Of a stretch of DNA of 64,000 nt, positions 44,510 through 53,171 are shown piece after piece; positions within the stretch are counted from its first letter, which is position 1; each line of letters opens with the position of its first letter. The DNA is from Candidatus Microbacterium colombiense (GTDB lineage Bacteria; Actinomycetota; Actinomycetes; Actinomycetales; Microbacteriaceae). The translations under genes and the position numbers were made by a program. The notes beneath the pieces were generated by a model that was not told the origin of the DNA, did no database searches, and saw only the letters and a list, made by a program, of their open reading frames with translations. Location of the stretch: the NCBI GenBank assembly GCA_029203165.1, contig CP119308.1, positions 1,922,001-1,986,000 on the forward strand, given 5' to 3'.

Positions 44510-45739
44510 CTACGCGGCGTCGCCGACCAGGATGGCGGCGGCGTCTTCCTCGAGCGCGTCGACCGGCTCGTCGTCGATGTGCGCCAGGATGTGGCGACCG
44601 AGGAACACCGTCAGAGCGGCGATGAGCACGGCCGCTGCGGCGAACAGGTACGGGACCGTCGCGTTGAACGCGTGCCAGAGCAGCGCGGCGATCGGCGGAG
44701 CCATCGCACCTCCGAGGAATCGCACGGCCGAGTACGACGACGAGGCCACCGAGCGCGGCAGGTCGGTCGCCTCCATCACGGCTTCGGTCAGCACGGTGTT
44801 CATGATGCCGAGCAGCAGGCCGCCGACAACGATGCACGTGACGAGTGCGGCAGCACTTCCGACCACGAGGCCGGCGACGATCAGATCGAGTGCGAGCAGG
44901 GGGAGGACCGTCAGGATGATGCGCGTACGCGGGACCCGGCGCATCAGGACAGGTGCGACCCACACGCTCGTGACCGCGAGGGCGACACCCCACCCGAAGA
45001 ACGTGAAGCCGATGCCGAGAGCGCCGAAGCCCAGCGGGAACGGCGAGAAGGCCAGGAGCACGAAGAACCCGATGTTGTAGAACAGCGCGGCGATGGCCAG
45101 CACGGCCAGAGCCGGGCGACGCAGCGCGGTGAACGGTGCGGAGAACGCAATGGGCACACGCTTCTCGCTCGGTCCGCGCAGGAGGACGAGCACGGCGACG
45201 AACGCGATCGCCATCAGGGCGACGACACCGAAGAACGGACCACGCCAGCTCTGCTCGCCGAGGATGCCACCCAGGAGGGGGCCGATCGCGATCCCGAGCC
45301 CCAGTGCGGCCTCGTACAGGATGATCGCGGCGCTGCTCCCTCCGGAGGCTGCGCCGACGATGGTGGCGAGGGCCGTGGAGATGAACAGGGCATTGCCCAG
45401 ACCCCAGCCCGCGCGGAAGCCGATGACGGCGTCCACGCTGCCGCTCAACGCGCAGAGCAGTGCGAAGACGACGATGAGCGCGAGCCCGATGAGCAGGGTC
45501 GCCTTCGCGCCGATACGACTCGAGATCCAGCTCGTCACCAGCATCGCGAGCCCGGTGACGAGCAGATAGCTGGTGAAGAGCAGTTCGGTCTCGACCGGTG
45601 AGGCCTGGAGTGAATCGGCGATCGCGGGAAGGATCGGGTCGACCAGTCCGATGCCCATGAACGCCACGACGCAGGCGAAGGCGACCGCCCAGACCTGTGC
45701 GGGTTGCTTCCACGGGGATGCGGTGGCGGAGGTGTTCAC
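44510..45739 (-). CDS. MFS transporter, drug-efflux type
   Basis: A 409-aa, 12-helix carrier of the DHA1-like branch: GIGLVDPILPAIADSL in helix 1, ELLFTSYLLVTGLAMLVTSWISSRIGAKATLLIG (motif A region), and GILGEQSWRGPFFGVVALM. The GTG start overlaps the marR stop (GTGA), so the pump is controlled with its regulator. The substrate is unknown. Confidence 0.87.
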   Translation of the reverse strand: MNTSATASPWKQPAQVWAVAFACVVAFMGIGLVDPILPAIADSLQASPVETELLFTSYLLVTGLAMLVTSWISSRIGAKATLLIGLALIVVFALLCALSGSVDAVIGFRAGWGLGNALFISTALATIVGAASGGSSAAIILYEAALGLGIAIGPLLGGILGEQSWRGPFFGVVALMAIAFVAVLVLLRGPSEKRVPIAFSAPFTALRRPALAVLAIAALFYNIGFFVLLAFSPFPLGFGALGIGFTFFGWGVALAVTSVWVAPVLMRRVPRTRIILTVLPLLALDLIVAGLVVGSAAALVTCIVVGGLLLGIMNTVLTEAVMEATDLPRSVASSSYSAVRFLGGAMAPPIAALLWHAFNATVPYLFAAAAVLIAALTVFLGRHILAHIDDEPVDALEEDAAAILVGDAA

Positions 45740-46176
45740 CGTTCTGCTCCTGTCTGTGAGGTGGGGTCGGTGTGGATGGCGAGGATCTCGGCAGCGCGGG
45801 TCAGCGTGTCCCAGTCCTCGGTGCTCAAGGCGGCGAATCGGGGCGCGAGGGTGTCGCGGAATTCGGCACGCCACTCGCGGAGCACGGTTCGGCCGGTCGA
45901 TGTGATGTCGACCGCGATCGCCCGCGAGTCGTCGGCATCGGGGGAGCGCGTGACCAGGCCGTCGCGTTCGAGAGCGCCGATCAGGCGGGTCATGCCCGGT
46001 TGAGTGGTGCGCGCAGCGCTCGCGAGTTCTCCGATACGTCTGCCGCCCTGCTGATCGAGCAGGCTCAGTATCCGCCACTGCGCGGCCGGTGCTTCATTCC
46101 CGGCATCCTGGGCGGCGATGCGTGCCAGCGCGTGCGCCGAGAGCACGATCGAGGGGATGACGTCGATACGTTCCAT
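45736..46176 (-). CDS. MarR family transcriptional regulator
   Basis: A 146-aa winged-helix repressor: WRILSLLDQQGGRRIGELASAARTTQPGMTRLIGALERDGLVTRSPDADDSRAIAVDIT covers the DNA-binding helices and wing. It is the first gene of a two-gene operon with an MFS pump. A perfect palindrome lies 13 bp before its start, so autorepression relieved by the pump substrate is likely. Confidence 0.88.
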   Translation of the reverse strand: MERIDVIPSIVLSAHALARIAAQDAGNEAPAAQWRILSLLDQQGGRRIGELASAARTTQPGMTRLIGALERDGLVTRSPDADDSRAIAVDITSTGRTVLREWRAEFRDTLAPRFAALSTEDWDTLTRAAEILAIHTDPTSQTGAER

Positions 46177-46188
46177 ACCAAAAAGTAT

Positions 46189-46202
46189 ATACCAGTTGGT
46201 AT
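46189..46202. promoter_or_regulatory. Probable MarR operator
   Basis: The perfect palindrome ATACCAGTTGGTAT lies 13 bp before the marR start. An extra half-site CCATACCA (46173-46180) overlaps the start codon. Confidence 0.65.
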
Positions 46203-46211
46203 GGAAAGACG

Positions 46212-47000
46212 TCAGTGGCGGGCGTTGTTGATGCGGGCGGAGAGTTCGTGGGCGTGTGCGAGCAGGATCCGACCGAGCGAGGCCATGCGGTCCGCGCCGA
46301 AGCGGAACTCGACCCCGGTGAGGCTCAGGGCCCATTCGGGTCTGCCTGCCCGATCGAACACCGCTGCGCCGATTCCCCAGCTGCCCTCGACGATCAGACC
46401 CGGATTGACGGAGAAACCGCGTTCCTTCGTCTCCAGCAACCGTGCGCGCAGAGGGCCCTCGCCATGCGGTCCGCCCCAGGACGCCGCGAGTTCCGGATGA
46501 CGCTCGAGATAGGCATCCACATCGTGGGCAGGGAGGAAGGCGAGGATCGCGAGACCCGCGCTCGCCACGCCGAGGGGGAAGCGCACGCCTTCGCTGAGCA
46601 CGAAGGACCGGATCGGGAACGCTCCCTCCTCGCGGAGCAGGCATACGGTCTCGTCGGCCCGGCGCACCGAGAAGAACGCGCTCTCCTCGGTCTTGACGGC
46701 CAGTGAGCGGACGATGTCGCGCGCGAGTCCGGTCACGTCGTATCGCGCGGCGGCGACTGACCCCATCAGGAACAGCTCAGGGCCGGGGAGCCAACGCGTG
46801 CTGTCGGCATCCCGGTCGACGAGGCCCTCGGCCTTGAGCGCGGTCAGCAGGCGATGCGCGGTCGAACGGGAGAGGTCGGCATCGCGAGCGAGGTCGTGGA
46901 GGGCGGCGCCCTCCACGCCGCTGGCCGTCACCAGCCGGAGCAGGTGGGACGCGCGCGCGATGGCCTGCGCGCCAGGGACGCCGCGGTATGCCGATTCCAT
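46212..47000 (-). CDS. IclR family transcriptional regulator
   Basis: A 262-aa regulator with an N-terminal winged helix (AIARASHLLRLVTASGVEGAALHDLARDADLSRSTAHRLLTALKAEGLVDRD) and a C-terminal IclR effector domain (FPLGVASAGLAILAF, GFSVNPGLIVEGSWGIGAAVFD). It is divergent from the CoA-transferase/thiolase operon, its probable target. The start is the ATG at 47000 (MESAYRG); a 10-codon upstream extension would run into the operator. Confidence 0.88.
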   Translation of the reverse strand: MESAYRGVPGAQAIARASHLLRLVTASGVEGAALHDLARDADLSRSTAHRLLTALKAEGLVDRDADSTRWLPGPELFLMGSVAAARYDVTGLARDIVRSLAVKTEESAFFSVRRADETVCLLREEGAFPIRSFVLSEGVRFPLGVASAGLAILAFLPAHDVDAYLERHPELAASWGGPHGEGPLRARLLETKERGFSVNPGLIVEGSWGIGAAVFDRAGRPEWALSLTGVEFRFGADRMASLGRILLAHAHELSARINNARH

Positions 47001-47002
47001 AA

Positions 47003-47031
47003 TGTGGACGGTACCGCGTGATTCGTCCACA
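47003..47031. promoter_or_regulatory. Probable IclR operator
   Basis: The inverted repeat TGTGGACG-N13-CGTCCACA lies in the divergent region between the IclR gene and the CoA-transferase operon; both 8-bp arms are perfect. Confidence 0.65.
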
Positions 47032-47105
47032 TCGCAAGAACTCTCTTCCCCTGTTCGTCATGGGGGAGAGAGGCTGGGCCCAGGACACGTTTCAAAGGAG
47101 TGCGC

Positions 47106-47879
47106 GTGATCGACAAGCAATGGTCAACGGCCGCTGAGGCAGTCGCCGACATTCCCGACGGAGCCTCGTTGGCCGTCGGCGGATTCGGCCTCTCGGGGAA
47201 TCCGATCGCCCTGATCGAGGCGCTGCTCGCGCAGGGCACGTCAGAGCTGAGCGTCGTCAGCAACAACTGCGGCGTCGACGACTGGGGCTTGGGCGTCCTG
47301 CTGGCAGCCCGGCGGATCCGCAAGATGACCTCGTCGTACGTCGGTGAGAACAAGGAGTTCGAGCGGCAGTTCCTCACGGGAGAGCTCGAGCTCGAACTCA
47401 CCCCGCAGGGCACCCTCGCCGAGAAGTTGCGAGCCGGCGGGGCGGGGATCGCCGCCTTCTTCACGCAGACGGGTGTGGGCACGCAGGTCGCGGAAGGTGG
47501 TCTGCCGCGCCGCTACAACGCGGACGGCACGGTCGCGGTCGGTTCGTCGGCCAAGGACGTCCGCTCCTTCGACGTCGACGGAGTCGCGCGTGATTTCGTG
47601 CAGGAGGAGGCCATCACCACCGACTTCGCGCTCGTGCACGCTGCGGCCGGCGACCGCCACGGCAACCTGATCTTCAACAAGGCCGCCCGCAACTTCAATC
47701 CACTCGCCGCCATGGCCGGTCGCGTGTGTATCGCCCAGGTCGAGACACTCGTGGAGCCGGGCGAACTCGACCCCGACCGTGTCCACCTCCCCGGGGTGTT
47801 CGTGCACAGGATCATCGAGGTCGGCACCGACATCCCCAAGCGCATCGAGCGGCGCACCGTGGCCGCAGAAGGAGTCTGA
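47106..47879 (+). CDS. 3-oxoacid CoA-transferase subunit A
   Basis: A 257-aa alpha subunit of a succinyl-CoA:3-ketoacid (acetoacetate or 3-oxoadipate) CoA-transferase: the CoA-binding GGFGLSGNP, SVVSNNCGVDDWGLG, FFTQTGVGTQVAEGG, and ALVHAAAGDRHGNL. The GTG at 47106 is chosen since AAAGGAG ends only at 47100, too close for the GTG at 47100. It is followed 1 bp later by subunit B. Succinyl donor and acetoacetate/oxoadipate acceptor are family assignments. Confidence 0.9.
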   Translation: MIDKQWSTAAEAVADIPDGASLAVGGFGLSGNPIALIEALLAQGTSELSVVSNNCGVDDWGLGVLLAARRIRKMTSSYVGENKEFERQFLTGELELELTPQGTLAEKLRAGGAGIAAFFTQTGVGTQVAEGGLPRRYNADGTVAVGSSAKDVRSFDVDGVARDFVQEEAITTDFALVHAAAGDRHGNLIFNKAARNFNPLAAMAGRVCIAQVETLVEPGELDPDRVHLPGVFVHRIIEVGTDIPKRIERRTVAAEGV

Positions 47880-47880
47880 G

Positions 47881-48552
47881 ATGGCACTCACACGCGATGA
47901 GATGGCGGCTCGTGCGGCCGCAGAACTGCGCGACGGGTCGTACGTGAACCTCGGTATCGGCCTGCCGACGCTCGTTCCCAATTTCGTGCGCGCCGACGTG
48001 ACGGTCGTTCTGCAATCAGAGAACGGCATCCTCGGGGTCGGACCGTACCCGCGGGAGGATGCCGTCGATCCCGACCTCATCAACGCCGGGAAGGAGACGG
48101 TCACCGTGCTTCCGGGCGCCGCCTACTTCGATTCGGCGACGAGCTTCGGAATGATCCGCGGCGGGAAGATCGATGCCGCGATCCTCGGGGCGATGCAGGT
48201 GTCGGCCACAGGAGACCTCGCCAACTGGATGATCCCCGGCAAGATGGTGAAGGGACCGGGCGGTGCGATGGACCTGGTGCACGGTGCCGGAACCGTGATC
48301 GTGCTCATGGAGCACCTGGCGAAGGACGGCTCGGCGAAGATCGTCGACGACTGCTCCCTCCCACTCACCGGACGCGGGGTGGTCGACCGCATCATCACCG
48401 ATCTGGCCGTGATCGACATCACCGAGTCCGGTCTCGTGCTCGTCGAGACGGCGCCGGGCGTCACCATCGACGAGGTGGTCGCCGCCACCCAGCCGCCACT
48501 GATCATCCCGGACCACGTCCGGAACACGAACGCAGGAGTCGACCATGACTGA
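47881..48552 (+). CDS. 3-oxoacid CoA-transferase subunit B
   Basis: A 223-aa beta subunit. The catalytic Glu is in VLQSENGILGVGP; GIGLPTLVP and the glycine-rich GMIRGGKIDAAILGAMQVS are typical. It overlaps the thiolase by 8 bp, so transfer of CoA and thiolytic cleavage are produced together. Confidence 0.92.
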   Translation: MALTRDEMAARAAAELRDGSYVNLGIGLPTLVPNFVRADVTVVLQSENGILGVGPYPREDAVDPDLINAGKETVTVLPGAAYFDSATSFGMIRGGKIDAAILGAMQVSATGDLANWMIPGKMVKGPGGAMDLVHGAGTVIVLMEHLAKDGSAKIVDDCSLPLTGRGVVDRIITDLAVIDITESGLVLVETAPGVTIDEVVAATQPPLIIPDHVRNTNAGVDHD

Positions 48553-49747
48553 AGCTCTGCCCACCGGCGACGAGGACATCGTCATCGTCGCCGCGGCTCG
48601 CACACCGCAGGGTCGACTCAAGGGTCGGCTGGCCGCGTTCACAGCCCCGCAGCTCGGTTCGTTCGCGATCCGCGGCGCGCTGGAACAGGGCGGCGTCGAC
48701 GCGTCCGATGTCGACGCGGTGGTCGTCGGTCAGGTGCTCGCGGCGGGCTCGGGTCAGAACGCCGCGCGCCAGGCGGCGATCGGCGCGGGCATCGGGTGGG
48801 ATGTGCCGGCCCACTCGGTCAACAAGGTGTGTCTCTCCGGGCTCACGGCGATCATCGACGCTTCGCGCATGATCCGCACCGGTGACGCTCAGGTGGTCGT
48901 CGCCGCGGGCATGGAGTCGATGACCCGCGCGCCGCACCTGCTCATGGGATCCCGCGACGGATGGACCTACGGGAGCGTGGAGGTGCTCGACCACATGGCC
49001 CACGACGGCCTGACCGACGCGTACGACCGCGACAGCATGGGCGCATCGACAGAGCGTCACAACGCACGGTATGAGTTGACGCGCGAGGCGCAGGACGCGG
49101 TGGCCGCGCTCTCGCACCAGCGCGCGGCTGCCGCCCAGAAGGCGGGCGTGTTCGATGCCGAGATCGTCACGGTGGAGGTACCCCAGCGCCGCGGCGAGCC
49201 TGTGCGCGTCACCGAGGACGAAGGAGTGCGTCCGGACACCACGGTCGAGACGCTGGCAGGCCTGCGGGCAGCATTCGCCGAGGGCGGCTCGATCACGGCC
49301 GGCAACTCCTCGCAGATCTCCGACGGAGCATCCGCCGTCGTGGTGACGACGCGGGCGCACGCGGCAGCTCGGGGGTGGACCGTGCTGGTGACGGTCGGCG
49401 CCAGCGGGCAGACGGCGGGCCCCGACAACTCCTTGCAGGCGCAGCCCGCGCGGGCGATCGAGCGGGCGTGCGAGAAGCAGGGGATCCGTCCGGCAGACCT
49501 CGATCTGGTCGAGATCAACGAGGCTTTCGGCGCCGTGGTCGCGCGCTCTCAGACCGAGCTCGGTCTCGATTCGGAAATCGTCAACATCCACGGTGGCGGA
49601 ATCGCGATCGGGCATCCGATCGGCGCATCCGGCAATCGACTCGTCGTCCATCTCGCACACGAGCTCGCACGGCGGGGAAGCGGGACCGCCGCAGTCGGCC
49701 TGTGTGGTGGCGGAGGTCAGGGTGAGGCGCTGATCCTCACGCGCTGA
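48545..49747 (+). CDS. Acetyl-CoA acetyltransferase / 3-oxoadipyl-CoA-type thiolase
   Basis: A 400-aa thiolase that cleaves the 3-ketoacyl-CoA made by the preceding transferase. The nucleophilic Cys is in NKVCLSGLTAI, the His in GGIAIGHPIGASGNRL and the second Cys in GLCGGGGQG. The operon could serve acetoacetate (ketone body) use or the end of the beta-ketoadipate route; no ring-cleavage genes are nearby, which favours the former. Confidence 0.9.
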   Translation: MTEALPTGDEDIVIVAAARTPQGRLKGRLAAFTAPQLGSFAIRGALEQGGVDASDVDAVVVGQVLAAGSGQNAARQAAIGAGIGWDVPAHSVNKVCLSGLTAIIDASRMIRTGDAQVVVAAGMESMTRAPHLLMGSRDGWTYGSVEVLDHMAHDGLTDAYDRDSMGASTERHNARYELTREAQDAVAALSHQRAAAAQKAGVFDAEIVTVEVPQRRGEPVRVTEDEGVRPDTTVETLAGLRAAFAEGGSITAGNSSQISDGASAVVVTTRAHAAARGWTVLVTVGASGQTAGPDNSLQAQPARAIERACEKQGIRPADLDLVEINEAFGAVVARSQTELGLDSEIVNIHGGGIAIGHPIGASGNRLVVHLAHELARRGSGTAAVGLCGGGGQGEALILTR

Positions 49748-49779
49748 GGTTCCCGGAGCGGCGGTTCCAGCGTCGCCCG

Positions 49780-49850
49780 CGCGAGAAACCACTTCCACCG
49801 CCAGACATCACGCCGAGCGTGGTGTCTCGTGGCGGAGGTGGTTTCTCGCG
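49780..49850. terminator. 71-bp near-perfect palindrome, probable bidirectional terminator
   Basis: Two 34-base arms (CGCGAGAAACCAC... and ...GTGGTTTCTCGCG) match at 29 positions around loop CGA. It lies between convergent genes, 32 bp after the thiolase stop and 13 bp from the end of the opposing gene. Its length and GC content exceed a simple terminator and resemble a dispersed palindromic repeat. Confidence 0.65.
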
Positions 49851-49863
49851 GCGGCGGAGCGGG

Positions 49864-50163
49864 TCAGGACCGCTTGTCCTTGGCGTGGCCCTGGGCGTCG
49901 GCGAGGGCCTTCTGCGAACGGAACTGCAGGCGCTGTGCCTTCTTCGCCTTCTTGACCGACTGCGGAGAGTCCGCGTCGACGAGCACGCCGCGTCGCTCGC
50001 GGCTCATGTCGACGACCGCGCCGACCGCCAGGGCCATCGTGATGCCCCAGCTCAGCCAGGAGAGAGCCGCGCGCCACGTGATGGGCTCCGATCGCGTGCC
50101 GCGCAACAGCGATACTCCGGCCGAGATCGCTGCGATGAGTCCGGTGCTGAAGAGGTAGCGCAT
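49864..50163 (-). CDS. Small membrane protein of unknown function
   Basis: A 99-aa protein with two hydrophobic helices (residues 3-20 and 33-52) and a strongly basic C-terminus (VKKAKKAQRLQFRSQKALADAQGHAKDKRS). The family is not recognised. TAGCGT stands 6 bases before the ATG, which supports both the start and expression. Confidence 0.65.
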   Translation of the reverse strand: MRYLFSTGLIAAISAGVSLLRGTRSEPITWRAALSWLSWGITMALAVGAVVDMSRERRGVLVDADSPQSVKKAKKAQRLQFRSQKALADAQGHAKDKRS

Positions 50164-50169
50164 GCCCCT

Positions 50170-50175
50170 ACGCTA
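50170..50175 (-). promoter_or_regulatory. -10 element, leaderless start of the small membrane-protein gene
   Basis: TAGCGT, 6 bases before the ATG at 50163. Confidence 0.45.
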
Positions 50176-50379
50176 CTCGGCCCACGCGGCATCCGTCCTG
50201 AGCCTTGACAAGCGGACGTGCGCCTGACAGATGCGACTCTCCCAGCCGCGCGCGCCGTGGAGCCGCTACCATGGGGGAGTCGCGGCAGGTCCGCGGCCGC
50301 ACACCGTGTATCTACCGGCCCTCGGCATTCCGACGGACAGCGGCGGCACCCGACACACGTCTTCGGACGCGCGAGAGCC

Positions 50380-51627
50380 ATGACACAGACGCACCCTTCC
50401 TCCGAGCCCACCCTCCTCCGGCTCGCCGGCTTCCCCTACTTCCTGATCGCGTTCATCGCGCGATTGCCGTTCGCGATGATGGTCGTCGGTGTCCTCACGG
50501 TCGTCGTCTCCGCCCGCGGCTCGCTCTCGCTCGGCGGGCTGACCTCCGCGGCCGTCGGCCTCGGCACCGCGTGCTTCGGACCACTGCTGGGAGCAGCCGC
50601 CGACAGGTTCGGTCAGCGCATCGTGCTGTCGATCCTCGCTCTCGCGAACGGCGCGATGCTGCTGCTGTTCACGTCGGTGGTCTACGGCGCGGCGCCGGAT
50701 GCCTTCGTCCTGCTCGCAGCGATCGGCATCGGCGCCACGGCACCCCAGGTCTCACCGTTATCGCGCTCGCGCCTGGTGACGATGATCCGCGCCCGTGTGA
50801 GCGACGGCCGTCAACCGCGCACGATCTCCGGCACGATGGCATACGAGTCGGCGGCTGACGAGACGGTCTTCGTCTTCGGACCGTTCATCGTCGGAATCCT
50901 GGCCTCGGCCATCGCGCCGTGGGCCCCGCTGGTCGGAGCCGCCATCTTGACGGTCGTGTTCGTGGGCGCCTTCGCCCTGCATCCGAGCGCTCGTGATGTC
51001 TCGCACGAACGCGGAGCGGACGGCAAGGCACCGTCGGCGGTCTCGGAGCTGTTCCGTCCGCAGCTGCTGGTCGTGATCCTCGGCATCCTCGGCGTCGGCA
51101 TGTTCTTCGGCACGATGCTGACCTCTCTGACCTCGTTCATGGCCGACCGCGACGCGGCCGAGCAGGCCGGGCTCCTCTACGGGGTCATGGGAGTCGGTTC
51201 GGCCGCCCTCGCGCTCGGCGTTGCCTGGCTTCCGCCGGCGTTCTCGATGCGCGCGCGCTGGTTGGTCTTCTCCGGGATCCTTCTGGGAGGAACGCTGCTG
51301 CTCGGGTTGGTCGACTCGCCGGGAATGATGATGCTCGCTCTCGCGATCATGGGCATCGGTATCGGACCGACGCTGGTCACCCAATACAGCTTCGGGGCAG
51401 CGCTCAGCCCACTCGGACGCTCTGCGACGGTGATGACCATGCTCGGCTCCGGCATCGTGGTCGGGCAGTCGATCGGCGCCGCGGTGACGGGTGAGATCGC
51501 CGAGAGCATCGGAACCTCCGCGGCTCTGATCCTCCCGATGTTCGCGGCCGCTGTCGCGTTCGGCGCGGGCGTCGTGAACTGGGTTCTGAGCAGCCCCCGC
51601 CGCCGGCGCCGCGTCGTCGCCGCCTGA
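50380..51627 (+). CDS. MFS transporter
   Basis: A 415-aa, 12-helix carrier: PYFLIAFIARLPFAMMVVGVLTVV in helix 1, DRFGQRIVLS in the motif A loop, PLSRSRLVTMI, and a second motif-A-like region late in the protein. The C-terminus is basic (SSPRRRRRVV). No specific substrate is indicated. The ATG at 50380 is chosen for its N-terminal position just before the first helix; the 216 bp upstream show no other gene. Confidence 0.8.
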   Translation: MTQTHPSSEPTLLRLAGFPYFLIAFIARLPFAMMVVGVLTVVVSARGSLSLGGLTSAAVGLGTACFGPLLGAAADRFGQRIVLSILALANGAMLLLFTSVVYGAAPDAFVLLAAIGIGATAPQVSPLSRSRLVTMIRARVSDGRQPRTISGTMAYESAADETVFVFGPFIVGILASAIAPWAPLVGAAILTVVFVGAFALHPSARDVSHERGADGKAPSAVSELFRPQLLVVILGILGVGMFFGTMLTSLTSFMADRDAAEQAGLLYGVMGVGSAALALGVAWLPPAFSMRARWLVFSGILLGGTLLLGLVDSPGMMMLALAIMGIGIGPTLVTQYSFGAALSPLGRSATVMTMLGSGIVVGQSIGAAVTGEIAESIGTSAALILPMFAAAVAFGAGVVNWVLSSPRRRRRVVAA

Positions 51628-51690
51628 GCGGGCGCCGCGTCGCCGACTTCCTCGATAGCCTGGGAGCTACCGCTGGCGTGAGGAGTCATC

Positions 51691-53100
51691 TTGGTCGCTG
51701 CAGATTTCGTGGTCGTCGCCAATCGGCTTCCGGTCGACAGGGTGGACGGTCCTGACGGCGAGGTGACCTGGCGCACATCGCCCGGCGGCCTGGTCGCCGC
51801 ACTCGAACCCATGATGCGCTCGGTGAACGGCGCCTGGGTCGGCTGGCCCGGTCAGCCCGGTGAGGAGCTCGCGCCCTTCGACAACGGCGGCATCCATCTG
51901 ATCCCTGTCGCACTGAGCGCACAGGAGGTCGAGGAGTATTACGAGGGCTTCGCGAACGACACGATCTGGCCGCTGTATCACGACGTGATCGCGCCGCCGC
52001 AGTATCACCGCGAGTGGTGGGACGCGTACGAGACCGTCAACCGCCGCTTCGCCGAAGCAGCCGTGGCGGCCGTGGCCCACAACGGCACGGTCTGGGTGCA
52101 CGACTACCAACTGCAGCTGGTGCCGCAGATGGTGCGCGAGCTGCGCCCCGACGTCACGATCGGGTACTTCCACCACATCCCGTTCCCCGCGCACGGCCTC
52201 TACGCGCAGCTCCCGTGGCGTGACCAGGTGCTGCGCGGGCTGCTCGGCGCCGACGTGATCGGCTTCCAGCGCGCGCAGGATGCCACATACTTCCTCACGG
52301 CCGTGCGTCGGCGCCTGCGTTACGACGTGAAGGGGTCGCACGTCGCCGTTCCTGACGCCGAGGGTCGCACTCGCACGGCCATCGCCCGGGCGTTCCCCAT
52401 CTCGATCGACACGACCCCGTATCTCGAACTCGCGGCGCGGGACGACGTCAAGGCACGCGCCGCGGAGATCCGCGAGAGTCTCGGCAATCCGGACCGCATC
52501 CTGCTCGGAGTGGACCGTCTCGACTACACCAAGGGCATCCGCCACCGCATCAAGGCCTACGGCGAGCTGCTCGCCGAGGGTCGCCTCAAGGTCGAGGAGG
52601 TGACGCTGGTGCAGGTCGCGAGCCCGAGCCGCGAGCGCGTGGACGCCTACGTGCACCTGCGTGACGAGATCGAGCTGGCGGTCGGCCGGATCAACGGCGA
52701 CACCGACACGATGGGCCACACGGCGATCCGGTACCTGCACCAGGGCTATCCCCGGGAAGAGATGGTCGCGCTCTATCTGGCCGCCGACGTGATGCTGGTC
52801 ACGGCCCTGCGCGACGGGATGAACCTCGTGGCCAAGGAGTACGTCGCCACGCGGGCCGACAACCGGGGTGTGCTCGTGCTGAGCGAATTCACCGGAGCGG
52901 CTGATGAGCTCCGCCAAGCCGTTCGCGTGAACCCGCACGACATCGAGGGCGTCAAGGACGCGATCATGACAGCGGTGGAGATGTCGCCCGCCGAGCAGTC
53001 GCGGCGCATGAGGTCGTTGCGGCGGCGTGTGCTCGACAACGACGTGAACGCCTGGTCGTCGTCGTTCCTGCGCGCTCTCGCCGAGGTGCATCCGCGCTGA
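51691..53100 (+). CDS. otsA: Trehalose-6-phosphate synthase
   Basis: GT20 enzyme that joins UDP-glucose (or another NDP-glucose) to glucose 6-phosphate. The 469 aa have VVANRLPV with the early GGL loop, HDYQLQLVPQM, HHIPFPAHGLY, GVDRLDYTKGI and EYVATRAD...LVLSEFTGAA. Length is standard for a single-domain OtsA. The start is a TTG at 51691 after GAGGAG. otsB follows 71 bp downstream, giving the complete trehalose route for osmotic and desiccation protection. Confidence 0.95.
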   Translation: MVAADFVVVANRLPVDRVDGPDGEVTWRTSPGGLVAALEPMMRSVNGAWVGWPGQPGEELAPFDNGGIHLIPVALSAQEVEEYYEGFANDTIWPLYHDVIAPPQYHREWWDAYETVNRRFAEAAVAAVAHNGTVWVHDYQLQLVPQMVRELRPDVTIGYFHHIPFPAHGLYAQLPWRDQVLRGLLGADVIGFQRAQDATYFLTAVRRRLRYDVKGSHVAVPDAEGRTRTAIARAFPISIDTTPYLELAARDDVKARAAEIRESLGNPDRILLGVDRLDYTKGIRHRIKAYGELLAEGRLKVEEVTLVQVASPSRERVDAYVHLRDEIELAVGRINGDTDTMGHTAIRYLHQGYPREEMVALYLAADVMLVTALRDGMNLVAKEYVATRADNRGVLVLSEFTGAADELRQAVRVNPHDIEGVKDAIMTAVEMSPAEQSRRMRSLRRRVLDNDVNAWSSSFLRALAEVHPR

Positions 53101-53171
53101 GCGACCCACGGCCTGGCGGCCATACTGAGAACACCCCCTCTTGAGATGACCCTGTGGTGAATGGAGAACCT

